From contig CAJQUW010004464.1 in the NCBI GenBank assembly GCA_907163375.1, forward strand, positions 118,269 to 182,268: 64,000 nt of DNA, in the 5' to 3' direction. Source of the DNA: Prostheceraeus crozeri. Taxonomy: Eukaryota > Platyhelminthes > Polycladida > Euryleptidae. Positions 48,938 through 59,489 of the stretch are shown in pieces. A program made the position numbers and the translations under genes. The first letter of the stretch is position 1, and each line of letters starts with the position of its first letter. The notes under the pieces were generated by a model. It did no database searches. It saw only the letters and a program-made list of their open reading frames with translations, and had not been told where the DNA came from.

Positions 48938-49059
48938 GTCATAAGATTGTAATCAAGGTTCCGTTCACAAGCAGGCAACACCAACATCAAGCTTCGACAA
49001 TTTTCATCCATACAATTAGATAACTTTGACGTATACAGACCACCCAGCCGATTCGAATC
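48938..49059 (-). CDS. Possible single host exon
   Basis: Acceptor with a long pyrimidine run (TTTTTCACTTTTTTAG) and a strong donor (ACAG|GTGAGT) enclose an open stretch reading SNRLGGLYTSKLSNCMDENC then RSLMLVLPACERNLDYNLMT. Four cysteines and normal composition suggest a real exon, but I do not recognise the domain, and the first 24 bases coincide with the end of a possible transposon (49036-51638). Neighbouring exons were not found. Confidence 0.28.
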
Positions 49060-51638
49060 TAAAAAAGTGAAAAAAAGAATCCTAAACTTAGAAAAGCGAA
49101 AAAAAAGCGAACCGAAATTTTTTACATCAAAACAATGTAGAAGTGTTATAAAGACATCATATGTCATCAACCCATGCACTACCACGAACACTACGAACCT
49201 GTGTAGATTGCAAATATTACTTGTACAAAAATGATAACTTGTCGGAGTACCACTTAGGAAGCATTTTACTTGCATCTTGCTAAACGATTCGCAAATACAC
49301 CGGACCATATTTATACATAAAGCTAGCTTTTGTATTCTATTAATGATCAGATATATAAACAGCAATCAATTCAGATTGCTTCGATTTTAGACAAATAATG
49401 TAGATACCAAGATTGTTTCATAGGATTGTTGAAACATAGTGTTGAAAAAAAATCAAAAAATACTGCTAGAAACTTCAGCAATGAAGACGATTTTATAATT
49501 TCTGTGGTTAAGAAAATTTCTTTAGCTGTCATGCTTCCAACTGCTAAATTAGCCTGAAACTTTGAACATATCTTTCAAGGCATATTGATATTTTCAAGTA
49601 TTTATTCGATAGGTGTCTGTTAGCTTAAGTCATGCGAAATGGATCATATGACGAATTAAGGATCCTTATTAAGGTTCTACATCAATATGGCAATTATTTT
49701 ATACAGTGATAGAATGTACACTAAAGGTTTCATCTGAAAATTTTTGTAGTTTTTTCAGAACTCGCAAGTCTAATATCATGCTAATAATATTGCTCAATGG
49801 GATGCATTTTTGTAAAGGAAGATAATGCTCATAACTAAGCTATATTATTGGAGCAAAATTGATATTTTATAAGATGGGCAAACGTTAATTTAGATGTAAA
49901 AGTGTCAACTTGTATATTTACAATCAATGAATTTGATAATACTCAACTATGCAGCCCCATAGTGATTAGATTATAAATATTTCAAAAATGGAATTTTACC
50001 AACAATAGACGGCTGCCAAAGAGAGAAAATTATGCTGTCAGTGACTTACATTCAAGTGGGTTCTTTACAGACCCTTTCCGTCAAGCTTTTGACTGTAAGT
50101 GGGCCTATTCCAGAAATCAAAACTGCTTGTTATGAAACATATATTAGTACTTTTTCAATCAAAACTTTACAGTGTAAATATACATCAATATTATAAATCT
50201 AAATTGATGAAAGCCGACGATAAATTATTATGTTGGACAAATCTTTGAAAATATTCCATAAAAAACTATCACTATGCAGCCTACTTCAACGGCCTTCAAG
50301 ATCATGCTCCATGCACGTCTACTAAAATCTGCAACCAAGTCTAAGCTTGGAATTGAATTGGAGACAGCCAATATTGAAAAACATTGACTTTATTCTTGTC
50401 TTCATTATTTTGTAATAAAGAACGAAAACGGAAATAAAATCAATGTCTCTCAATATTGGCTCTTTCCAATTCGATTCAAAACATGACAAATAGTCCAGAC
50501 AATTTGTCTAAAACCAAGCCCAAGCTCTGCGATGCAAGGTTCTTATTGTCTTGGATCGTTGACAACACTTTCTCTCGTTGAATTTTATGTGGGCATTCAT
50601 ATTTACTGGCGCATTTGCCAGAAGTCACGAGTTGTTGAAGCACACGAGATAAGTGGATACCTCATAGCTCATCACACAGCTCATACATTTATATAGCGGG
50701 TGAAGCATGACGTAATCAGTATGACTGCAGTAATGCAAACGGTTGTCAAATTAGTTACAAAATAGTGCATTAAGCCTACTGGTACATCTATTCTTCAATC
50801 TAAAACTCAGAAAGTTTCAGGTGGTTATACGACAATAGGCTACACATATCCGATCATATCAGCTTCATATTAATGTCTTTATCAGTAGATGCAAAATGAT
50901 TATTATACACATCAACTTTTTGCCCAGTTACACGTACTTCAAGAAAATTACAGTGAAAGTGGCAGTGCAATAAAAAATTCAACAGAAAATATTCCATTGT
51001 GTATATCATCTCAATTTCTTATGCCTATTTATCAACATTATGCAATGCACCTCACTCATTCGCACGAACTGAACCGCTTGTTTCACTAATCCAAAATCAG
51101 TCTTCTAAGAAAATTCGATAGTAGGCCTCGTGTGTCTATGGCAAGCCAGCATGGATTGATGTCTCGAATTCCTTGACTGATAAATTCAATGACATTCATT
51201 TGTATCATGTAAACCGCATGTACTTTCAGCATGCATCAATTCAGAATCGTGTAAAAGCTATAGCACCATGGCCTCAAAGTTACTGTAAAAATTGTGCAAT
51301 TACCGGAACGCACTACGACAAGGCTTTGCCTTCCAGAATTGCTACATAACTTTTTTGGCTAATAAGGGCACATTTCCCAATGCCTATGTAATATAGTTAT
51401 TACATAAGATTATGCGATCGTCAAGATATGCATTCAATTGTAAACAAATGGATGATAGCATGACTAAAGTAAGGGGCAACATGAAAAAAAGTCATGTTGC
51501 GTTGTCAACATGTAAAAAATGCCTGTACTACGAAACACTTTTTTCCTGCTCTACCAAAAAAGCGAAAAAAACGAATGCCACTCGATAAAAGCGAAAATTC
51601 AGGCATATTTTCAAAAAAGCGAATGTCTGGGTGGTCTG
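49036..51638. mobile_element. Possible terminal-inverted-repeat element, 2.6 kb
   Basis: CAGACCACCCAG at 49036 and CTGGGTGGTCTG ending at 51638 are perfect 12-bp inverted ends. Beyond them both sides share 'aaaaagcgaa'-type subterminal words. The flanks CGTATA and CGCATA could be a 6-bp duplication with one mismatch. No transposase was seen inside, so it would be non-autonomous. Confidence 0.45.
50348..50480. repeat. Hairpin with 45-bp arms
   Basis: 'gaattgaattggagacagcc' with 'aatattgaaaaacattgact' pairs with 'aatcaatgtctctcaatatt' and 'ggctctttccaattcgattc', with few mismatches and a 43-bp loop. A foldback or MITE; a hairpin RNA is possible. Confidence 0.75.
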
Positions 51639-52046
51639 CGCATAGTTCGTGCGTATGAAATGTAAACATGAAAATGATAATTGATGAATAGCCTACTAAA
51701 AGTGTGTAAGATCATAGCTTTCTAATGAAGAATTGTTATTTAGAAGAGTTCAGCATTTCAAATTCATAGAGGGGAAAACATTCATAGTCGGCAGTTCATT
51801 TTGATCACAGTTAAGTATGAGGACATCATGAATGTGCATGCGTAAGACATCGTTGGTTTAATAGCAATAGTAATGGACAAAAGACCGTTCCAGGACACCA
51901 TAAAATCAAAAAAATTGGTATCTTTAAAAACGACATAAATTCATGAATTTGAACCCTTTTTCAGGTTTTTAAGACCTAAATACATGAATTTAGTCTATTC
52001 AAAAAGTACCATTTTTTCAAAAAATGACATTTTTAAAAACGACATA

Positions 52047-52206
52047 AATCGGAGCGAAGCTCCTTTGGCTTTAGCGCTTTAGCGCTTTAGCGCTTAAGCC
52101 GATTCATGAATTTGAACCTTTTTTCAGGTTATGAAGACCTAAATTCATAAATCGGCTAAAGCGCTAAAGCGCTAAAGCGCTAAAGCCAGAGGAGCTTCGC
52201 TCCGAT
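52047..52206. repeat. Large palindromic pair built on TTTAGCGC repeats
   Basis: 'tcggagcgaagctcctttgg' with CTTTAGCGCTTTAGCGC pairs with GCGCTAAAGCGCTAAAG and 'agaggagcttcgctccga'. Arms are about 55 bp around a loop of about 45 bp. Each arm also holds its own smaller palindromes. Could fold into a cruciform near the element's end. Confidence 0.85.
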
Positions 52207-52270
52207 TTGGGCGTTTTTAAAAATACCCAATTTTCAAATTTTTCAAAATCTCAAATTTGAGAATTACAAT

Positions 52271-52310
52271 CGGGCGAAGCGCGAAGCCCTAGAACCTTCG
52301 GTTCGATTTT
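52271..52310. repeat. GC-rich palindromic mini-repeat
   Basis: CGGGCGAAGCGCGAAGCCCT followed by AGAACCTTCGGTTCGATTTT; a near-identical unit lies at 60877-60914 and relatives at 55244-55317, 58815-58846 and 60364-60398. Confidence 0.8.
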
Positions 52311-52517
52311 CACCCCCGCCAAAATCATGACCGTTCCAGGACACCGAAAATCATAAAAGTTGAAAATCTCAAATTTGAGAATTACAATTTTTACCTTGAA
52401 AATCATGACCGTTCTAGGACACTAAAAATTATAAAAGTTGAGAATTTCAAATTCATGAGTTTAGACGTTTTTCAGGTTTTTAAAATATATCATGTGACTA
52501 ATAATATTTCATTAAAA

Positions 52518-53183
52518 ATGGAAGAAACAAAAATGGAAGGAACCTCAAGAATATATCCTTCGTTATCATATGAAATGGATATTGCAAAACACAAAGATAG
52601 AGTACGTTATATGAAAGATAAAGAATCTCAATTATTACTTAGATTAGAACATTATAATAAATTAAGAAAGAGATGGAGTAAAGTTAAGAATGTAACACAA
52701 GGAATTGGCATATTCTTAACAATAAGTTTAGGTGCTTTAACAATTGTTATATCTTCAGGTGTTTTAGTAATTCCAGTAGTTGCTACAGCTTTAACAGGTA
52801 CGGGTGTTTTTGCAACTTCACTTGTTACAATGTTAGATAAATCTTTAATAACTAAGAAACGAAAATCATTAAAAACTAAGCATTTACATATTAAAGAAGT
52901 CTATGATAAACTACATTACTACTTTCAAAGAGTATGTGATGATAATGTTATTACGTTAGATGAGATTGAAAAATTTGATCAAATAGCTAATGAAGTAAAT
53001 CAAATATCATTTCAATCACAGACAGAAAAAGTTGATGATAAAAATAAAAAGGATGGTAAAATTTCTAGTGATGCTAAAATTTCTAATGAAGAAAATGACA
53101 AAATTTTTTTAGAAGAGCTAAAAACTTTAAGCGAAAATTTAAGCAAAACTTTATTAAACAAAACTTTATTAAACAAAACTTAA
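52518..53183 (+). CDS. Two-helix membrane protein of the fossil element
   Basis: About 221 codons from the ATG at 52518, preferred over the in-frame ATG at 52455 because the earlier codons overlap the terminal repeat zone. A charged N-terminal part (HKDRVRYMKDKESQ) is followed by two hydrophobic segments at about 61-80 and 81-107, rich in Gly, Thr and Val with a short turn, then a charged helical C-terminus rich in Lys and Asp/Glu. It is transcribed opposite to most of the element. Similar small two-helix proteins occur in related elements as far as I recall; the role is unknown. The frame looks whole. Confidence 0.6.
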   Translation: MEETKMEGTSRIYPSLSYEMDIAKHKDRVRYMKDKESQLLLRLEHYNKLRKRWSKVKNVTQGIGIFLTISLGALTIVISSGVLVIPVVATALTGTGVFATSLVTMLDKSLITKKRKSLKTKHLHIKEVYDKLHYYFQRVCDDNVITLDEIEKFDQIANEVNQISFQSQTEKVDDKNKKDGKISSDAKISNEENDKIFLEELKTLSENLSKTLLNKTLLNKT

Positions 53184-53385
53184 TACGAGAAAATTTTAAA
53201 CGAGAAAACTTTAAACGAAAAGATGTCAAACAACAAAGCAATAAAAAAATAATTTGTTCAGTAAAATGTTTTTGCTGTATACCAATGTTACCACAAAATT
53301 CAAATATTATATTTTAAAAAAATAGACAAAATTAAAGCTGATAATAAAAAATAAAATATTAAAACATTATATTTGTATATTTTTA

Positions 53386-54174
53386 TTACTCGGTAAACAA
53401 TTGTTCGATAACTCTTTCATGAATTTTTTTATCAATATTAATTGTGATAAATCCATAATCTTTTGACCAAGCATTATTACACGATTGTTTAAATTCATCT
53501 TTATCTCTTATACATAAATCTCTTAACAAATCACTTAAGTTTCTTGCATTTATTTCAAATAGTATAAATATATTTGCATTCTTTCTAATAACACTTCCAT
53601 CTAATGAATACATACTTTGTGTCAAATAAAATACACTACAGTTATTATGTCTACCTCTTGTGAAATAATTTCTTTGAACTGACTGATTTCTGTCATTAAC
53701 ACAATCATCAAAAATTACACAATGTTTCATTGTTTTATCTAGTTTACTAGGATCTTGCATATTACCACTATCATCTATTAATTGTATTTTTATATACTTA
53801 TTTTTATTAGATTCAACTAATTGTTTATTTTTTGCTGCTTCTTCACACCACAAATTTATTTCTTCTTCATATTCAGATTTTTCATATTCTTCGAATAGAG
53901 AAGCAATTGCTGTTTTTGTAAGATTATTTTCAAATCCATATTTTAAAAATTGATAGACGGGTTGTTCTGCCGTTGTTGTATAAATTATAAGATTGTTATA
54001 ATCCAAAAAATTTGGAGTCGTTAAAATTTTAAATAATAGATATGTTTTTCCACATCCTGATCTTCCACAAATAACTGACAAAACTTTATTAGATAAATTT
54101 GGATGATGATTAAATTTAAGTTTTTTTTTATTTAAAGACATTTCATTCATTTTTAAAGTAATAAATTCATCCAT
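53386..54174 (-). CDS. Packaging-type P-loop ATPase (A32/FtsK-HerA-like) of the fossil element
   Basis: 262 codons. Walker A is GRSGCGKT at residues 37-44; Walker B is CVIFDDC, followed by a TRGRHNNCSVFYLTQS stretch with the conserved Arg/Gln sensor region of A32-like genome-packaging ATPases. In relatives this enzyme drives DNA into the capsid. The frame is open from end to end with a normal length for the family, so this part looks whole. It lies upstream (in position) of the candidate structural gene, a common neighbour in Polinton-type elements. Confidence 0.75.
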   Translation of the reverse strand: MDEFITLKMNEMSLNKKKLKFNHHPNLSNKVLSVICGRSGCGKTYLLFKILTTPNFLDYNNLIIYTTTAEQPVYQFLKYGFENNLTKTAIASLFEEYEKSEYEEEINLWCEEAAKNKQLVESNKNKYIKIQLIDDSGNMQDPSKLDKTMKHCVIFDDCVNDRNQSVQRNYFTRGRHNNCSVFYLTQSMYSLDGSVIRKNANIFILFEINARNLSDLLRDLCIRDKDEFKQSCNNAWSKDYGFITINIDKKIHERVIEQLFTE

Positions 54175-54239
54175 TATTGAATTAGTGTTTTTAGAAACAA
54201 AAAATAAAAATAAAATTTTAATTTAAGTTTATTTTTTGT

Positions 54240-54308
54240 TTCTAATAATAAGATCAATAAGATTAATAAGATTAATAAGATTAATAAGATTAATAAGATT
54301 AATAATGA
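54240..54308. repeat. AATAAGATT tandem repeat
   Basis: About six copies of the 9-bp word AATAAGATT between two genes of the fossil element, probably slippage. Confidence 0.85.
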
Positions 54309-54373
54309 AAATGATAAAAAAAAATTAAACTTCTCTATTGTAGCGTAAAAATTTATACCTCTCGAACGGGAGT

Positions 54374-55163
54374 TTATACCTCCCGTACCAAAAGATCTAT
54401 CATAATCTCTTCACCTCCAAAATTTATTTCTTGTCCTTTTTCATCAGTGATTCTAATGCCAATGTTGTTAATAGTTTTTCTTGTAATAGGAAAATATATT
54501 AATGTTTGTGGAATTACATTTAATCTATAACCAATGGGTACAGTAAAAAGCTGGAAAACTGAATATTAAATTTGATAATTTACCATTTATATATCCTCCT
54601 TCAATAATGTCACAATGTACAACAATTGAATTTATTTCAGTTATTTTTGGAATCTTCTCACCTAAATGATAACCTTGAATATAAGTTTGTTTATTAAATC
54701 CTAATAGCTTTGACAATGATCTATCATGATTAAAATCAACTTGATGATTTTCGTCTAAAGTAAGAGAAAATTTATTAACTGCCGGTTCAACTGCAAAATG
54801 TAATTGTTTCTTATCTTTAAATGGTATACCTAAATGTCTCTTAATTTCATTTGATATTGTTTCAACTTCGTAAGAACCAGGAAGAAAAGTTAATATTTTC
54901 CATGTTTTGCCTTTATCAGTAGAATATCTAAATTGATCATTCACATCTTTGATAACGTTTTGAATAGTGTTAAATGTAGAGAAACTAGTCAATGCAATTT
55001 GATAATTTTTATTTTGTTCCAAATGTAGAATGGGTTCTAAATTACAAGTGTGTGATGAAGTAGTTGTTATAATTTTTAACGTCGTACTAAATTTTGATGA
55101 ACCCAAAATCTCTGTTAAATTTTGTAAATGATTATTAATTTTGTCTAAATCTGCTGAACACAT
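54374..55163 (-). pseudogene. Candidate structural (penton-like) protein of the fossil element, broken
   Basis: The region opens with a helical lead, then NYQIALTSFSTFNTIQN, a strand-rich middle (HQVDFNHDRSLSKLLGF) and GGYINGK near the end. I recall this YxVALxSF ... LLGF ... GxYIN layout as a conserved protein next to the packaging ATPase in Polinton-like elements, where a capsid vertex or minor capsid role has been suggested; I cannot confirm that here. Its beta-rich pattern fits a jelly-roll. About one break. Confidence 0.5.
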
Positions 55164-55243
55164 TTTTAAACTAAAAAATTAAATGAATATTTTTTTATGA
55201 AATATTTTTTTATAAAAAATTAGAAACAACATATTTCAGCTAC

Positions 55244-55317
55244 GGGCGAAGCCCTAGAGGACATCAGAGATGTCCGGTTCGGGCGAAGCCCTGGAGGACA
55301 TCAGAGATGTCCGGTTA
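55244..55317. repeat. Two tandem GC-rich palindromic mini-repeats
   Basis: Two 37-bp copies of CGGGCGAAGCCCT.GAGGACATCAGAGATGTCCGGTT; each contains the stems GGGCGAAGCCC and GGACATCAGAGATGTCC. They lie at the 3' end of the next gene and contribute its last codons. Confidence 0.88.
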
Positions 55318-56130
55318 TACTTTTATAATCCTCTTCATTTAGAATCTTTTTTTCTAACAGTCTTTTCAATATAGCATGAATTTCATTGAAACTAGAATTA
55401 TGCCCTTCTTTTATTGCAGATATTAAAATATTTAATCTATTTAGTAATTCTTGTGGATCATCTGGTAAAAATATGGTTGTTTCTGTTTTCTGTTTTTTTG
55501 TTTTCTGTTTTTCAGATAAACCTTTCCCTACTTTAACTCCCGTTGATAATAAATTTTCTAATTGTTTATAACGTCTAAGAGTTTTTACTGTGCCAACTCT
55601 ATCTAATATAGTTTTATATTTTATTAGATCTTCTACAGCATAATTTTTTAAATCTGCTCCTCTTAAAAGATCAACAAAATTTCTATCTAAACTAATAGGT
55701 TTTTTATCTGGAGTAAAAATTAATCCTCGTAAAGGTTGTGGAAATATTTCTTTACCACCAAGATAAAATCTTGCAAATAACTTTTTATCTAAAAGGAAAG
55801 TAGAATGTTCGAATAACATAGATTTTGGTAATTTTTTATCTATGTTTACCTCTAATAAACCATAGTCATCTAATAGTGTTTTAAGTACAGGATCCGCTAT
55901 ATCAACACGTTTTTCATTAAGTTCCTTTCAAGAGTTTTAAATGGTTCGACAGTTTTTTCATAATCAGTTTTTACTTCTTCAGTTATTTTTAATTTATCAA
56001 ACATATCAGATTGAATACCAGCTTTTGTCATTCTATGTTGAAGATGATTTTCTTTCATAATATTTCTTTGTTTTATTAATTCGTCTAATTGTTTTATTCT
56101 TTTAAAATTATCAGCTCTAACTTTATCCAT
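55301..56130 (-). pseudogene. Unrecognised gene region of the fossil element, broken
   Basis: Lys-rich and helical throughout, with conserved-looking stretches FVDLLRGADLKNYAVEDL and VGTVKTLRRYKQLENLL and a Lys/Thr linker (KQKTKKQKTET). I recall a protein with the 'DLLRGADLK..ALEDLIKYK' pattern in related elements but no assigned function. It sits between the candidate structural gene and the polymerase. About one break. Confidence 0.45.
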
Positions 56131-58755
56131 TTTTATATGATAATTTTATAATATTTTATATTTTTATATTGTTATATTGTTATACTTAGAAAATAGAAAT
56201 TAGAAAATTAAAAAGGTAAAGTAGTTATTCCATCAGGTAAAATTTTTCTTTTATCATCAAATGGATCTAATGCTAATTTATGTTCTTCTTTTAAATACAT
56301 TTTATGTTTTTTTGAATTAAGTCTATAATTACATGCTGTTTTTATTTCATTATTAAATAATGCATTTTTATAATCTTGAAATGTTATTTGATTAGCCACT
56401 GATGCCTTTGAAATTCCTTTTAATGTTTTATGTGTTTTAATATTTTTAGTTGTATCATAACAGTAACATTTAGATTTTAAAAATATAGCTTCTGTTATGA
56501 AATCTTCATTTCCTTCTAATTCATCTTTTACTTTACATAAATCAGAAGGATGAATGATATCTTTTATTTTATTAATTTCTTTATCTAGTGAAGAACCATA
56601 TGGTATTGTTAATTCTAAGAAAACAGAATCGGTATCTGTAAAGTGTAATTTATAGTTTTTGCCATAAGCAGGCGCTAAATAATCATATATAAAACTATAC
56701 ATAAATAGTTTAGCTAATTCTAATATAGTGAAACCAATGAAATTAAACTTATCATGTTTTACAATGCTTCTTCTTAGATGAACAGCACAAAGTTCATCAC
56801 TGAATCTAGTAGTTCTTTTATATGTAGGTTTCCTTGTTAAATTTTGAAATCTATCTCTATCATAAACTATTTCAATATTTTGTCTATTACGTACATTTTC
56901 TAAAGTCTTACCATAAAATGCATTATTCATTAATTTGAAGAAAACGTTTCCAAAATCATCTTTATTTCTTTTAGCTATTTTACGTTTTTCAATATTGAAC
57001 TCTATATAATTTTTTAACCATTTAGATTTTCTATACTCTAGTTTTCGATGTATTTTGGTGAGAATCATGCCATGATTTAAATACCAATCTAGCATTCTTC
57101 CTTCAACAACATACTTTCCTTTATTACCTTGTGTTAACATAAGTTTTTTTGTTGGTCTGTATTTTTTCGGAATTATAGATTTTTGATAATCTGAAAAATC
57201 TTCTATATTGGGAATTTTGTTTTCTGGACAGAAAGGATAATATTTTGTTGCTTCTTTTATATAATCAGGATATACTAAATCAACTTCATATACATAACCA
57301 AAATTATTTTCACCATCATATGTTCTTTGATAAACAAGATTATTACACCATGTCATTTCACCTGTTGGTAATTCTGGTATCATGCAAGAAGAATATAAGC
57401 TATTAAAATCATAATATAATTAATAGATTTCTCTCATGAATTCATCAATTGCATTTTCACGTTCTACTCCTTCTCGTTTCGTTCGAAAAATTTCTAATAT
57501 TTTTTTCTTTTTCTTCTGGAGATAAAGGTTTCATTATTCCATATTCTTGTGGATTTACTTTCTTATTATAACATTTAACATATCTATTACCTAAAACTGA
57601 TGAAACTCCACCTCTAATTCCAGATTCAAAAAATAATAATTTATCATATGTATTTTCTTTATAATGTTTAAGTTTAACACCAGTATGTTTTAATCCTGCT
57701 AGCCATGTTAAACCTGGTGTAGAATAACAATAACATGGATCTATTCCGTAATATTCTAAACACATATCACGAAGTTTTCAAAAAGATCAGCTAGTATTAA
57801 TACATCTATCTGTAGATATTTCATTGTATAATCATACATTGTTTTACAATTTAACTCTCTCCAATTCTTTTCAGCTTCTGCATAGTCTTCGTCAGATAAT
57901 TGTGATTGTTTTAATGTTGATTTAAATTTATTTATTGGAGGAAGTTGTTCTTCTTCCATAATTTTATTCACAGAATTAAAATCAGTCTTCGACTGCGAAC
58001 CACAGGTTTTATCTCCAGTTATATCAGTCTTCGACTGTGAGCCGCAGGCTATGTACTCATACGGAAATATTCCTTTTAAAGGTTTTAAATTATATTTATT
58101 TAATATTTTACATTGTTCAGGTTTCAAAGTTTTTCCCATAACATCTAATGAATAAGGAGTAAAAAATCTAAATGCATCTAAAATTCTAATACAACCTAAT
58201 TGCATTGAAAAATATTCTTCTTCTTGTTTACATAGTACATTTATTTTTTGTTGTTGTAATTTTTCTGATGAAAATAAATCTTTCATTACTAGATGGAAAT
58301 CATATTTAGAACCATTGTAGAAATATAGAGGAACAAAGTTATATTTAAATTTGTTAGCATTAAGATTACAAGAATTATGTGCTGCACCTCTATATAATCC
58401 ATTTAGATGATCATGATCTTTTACTTTATCAATATATCTACCTCTACCAGTTTTATATTTATTTGTAAAACCTTTTCCACAGTAATAACAATTTATTTCA
58501 TCATAAAATTCTTTTCTTTCTTCATCCGTTAATGGTATCATTGGTATATTTGTTTCAAGCAATTGTGAAAAACGTCCTTGTAATTCTTCTACTTTCTTTG
58601 TAAACATTTCTGAACTGTCTTCACCATAGTATTGTAAATATTCTGATTTAAATAATTCAGGATAATTCGAATGAATGTACATTCCCCAACATAATGGTTT
58701 TTGTTCAAATAAATATTTTTCTTTTACTTTGTTCAGCTGAACTTTTTCCAGGCGC

Positions 58756-58812
58756 ACTTTTTTCAGAATTATAATTTTCAGAATTATAATTTTCAGAATT
58801 ATAATTTTCAGA
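58756..58812. repeat. Short tandem repeat coding SENYN
   Basis: A 15-bp word TTTTCAGAATTATAA is repeated three to four times in frame, adding SENYN units next to a palindromic mini-repeat inside the polymerase region. Confidence 0.85.
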
Positions 58813-58814
58813 AT

Positions 58815-58846
58815 CGGGTGAAGCCCTTGAACTTTCCGTTCGATTT
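58815..58846. repeat. Palindromic mini-repeat inside the polymerase region
   Basis: TCGGGTGAAGCCCTTGAACT then TTCCGTTCGATTTT, translated in frame as NRTESSRASPD. The same SSRASP peptide arises from the copy at 60364. Confidence 0.8.
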
Positions 58847-59489
58847 TGTGTCATATTAACATTATATGCTTCAAAATCACAATAAATAGTAAAGGGTACT
58901 TTATTTTTAAAATACCATTTATTATATTCTAAATAATCATCTTTTGGAAAAGTATTGTGAACTGCTTCGTTTTGTTGACAATTTTCCAAATGTCTATTCA
59001 TTTCTTCTAAAGTTCTAAAACTTGTCATACATTGAAGACAAGGAAAATTTTTATTATCTGAAGTTTTTGTAAATATAGAAACATCTTTACACAATATAAA
59101 ATGACCCTGATAATATAATATATTCGCTTGTGCTGGTTGTTTTGACTGTTCTAATTTTACAAATTCATCTTTATATATTACATGTGTTTCATTAATTTCT
59201 TTTGTAAGATTAAATGTATTTTGATAATAATTTTGATTTAATATTTGTAGCTGATAAATATATTCTTTATCATATTGTTCTTTATATTGTTGTAGACATT
59301 TTTTTAAAGATTCATTTATTTTTTGTTTGGTTTCATTTTCTTCATTATTTAATTCTTTATTATTTTCTTCATTTAATTTTTGAATTGTTTCTATCTTATT
59401 TTGATATTTATGGTGATATTCTTGTAGTAACATTTTTGTTTGTTGTTGATAATCTATTTTACATTTTTGTAAACTTTCATTTAAATTTT

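Larger units (their letters stand above)
51892..52450. repeat. Left-end repeat zone of the fossil element
   Basis: Three copies of GACCGTTCCAGGACAC or a close variant, followed by 'aaaatcataaaagttg'-like words, together with a large palindromic pair and a GC-rich mini-repeat. Probably the terminal repeat region; the matching right end lies outside the window. Confidence 0.6.
56208..59433 (-). pseudogene. Family B DNA polymerase of the fossil element, broken
   Basis: Reading toward lower coordinates: a helical, Glu/Asn-rich N-terminal part with a Cys/His cluster, a zinc-binding stretch CYYCGKGF with VKDHDHLNGLYRGAAH, exonuclease-like motifs around FYNGSKYDFHLVMKDLF, then palm motifs YEVDLVYP (motif A), KLMNNAFYGKT (motif B) and FTDTDS (motif C). 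This is the protein-primed PolB type of Polintons and adintoviruses. All main parts are recognisable, and the catalytic motifs are retained. Coding is split, with about three breaks, so it is a fossil copy. Short in-frame repeat insertions are present (see the palindromic mini-repeats and SENYN repeats). Confidence 0.82.
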
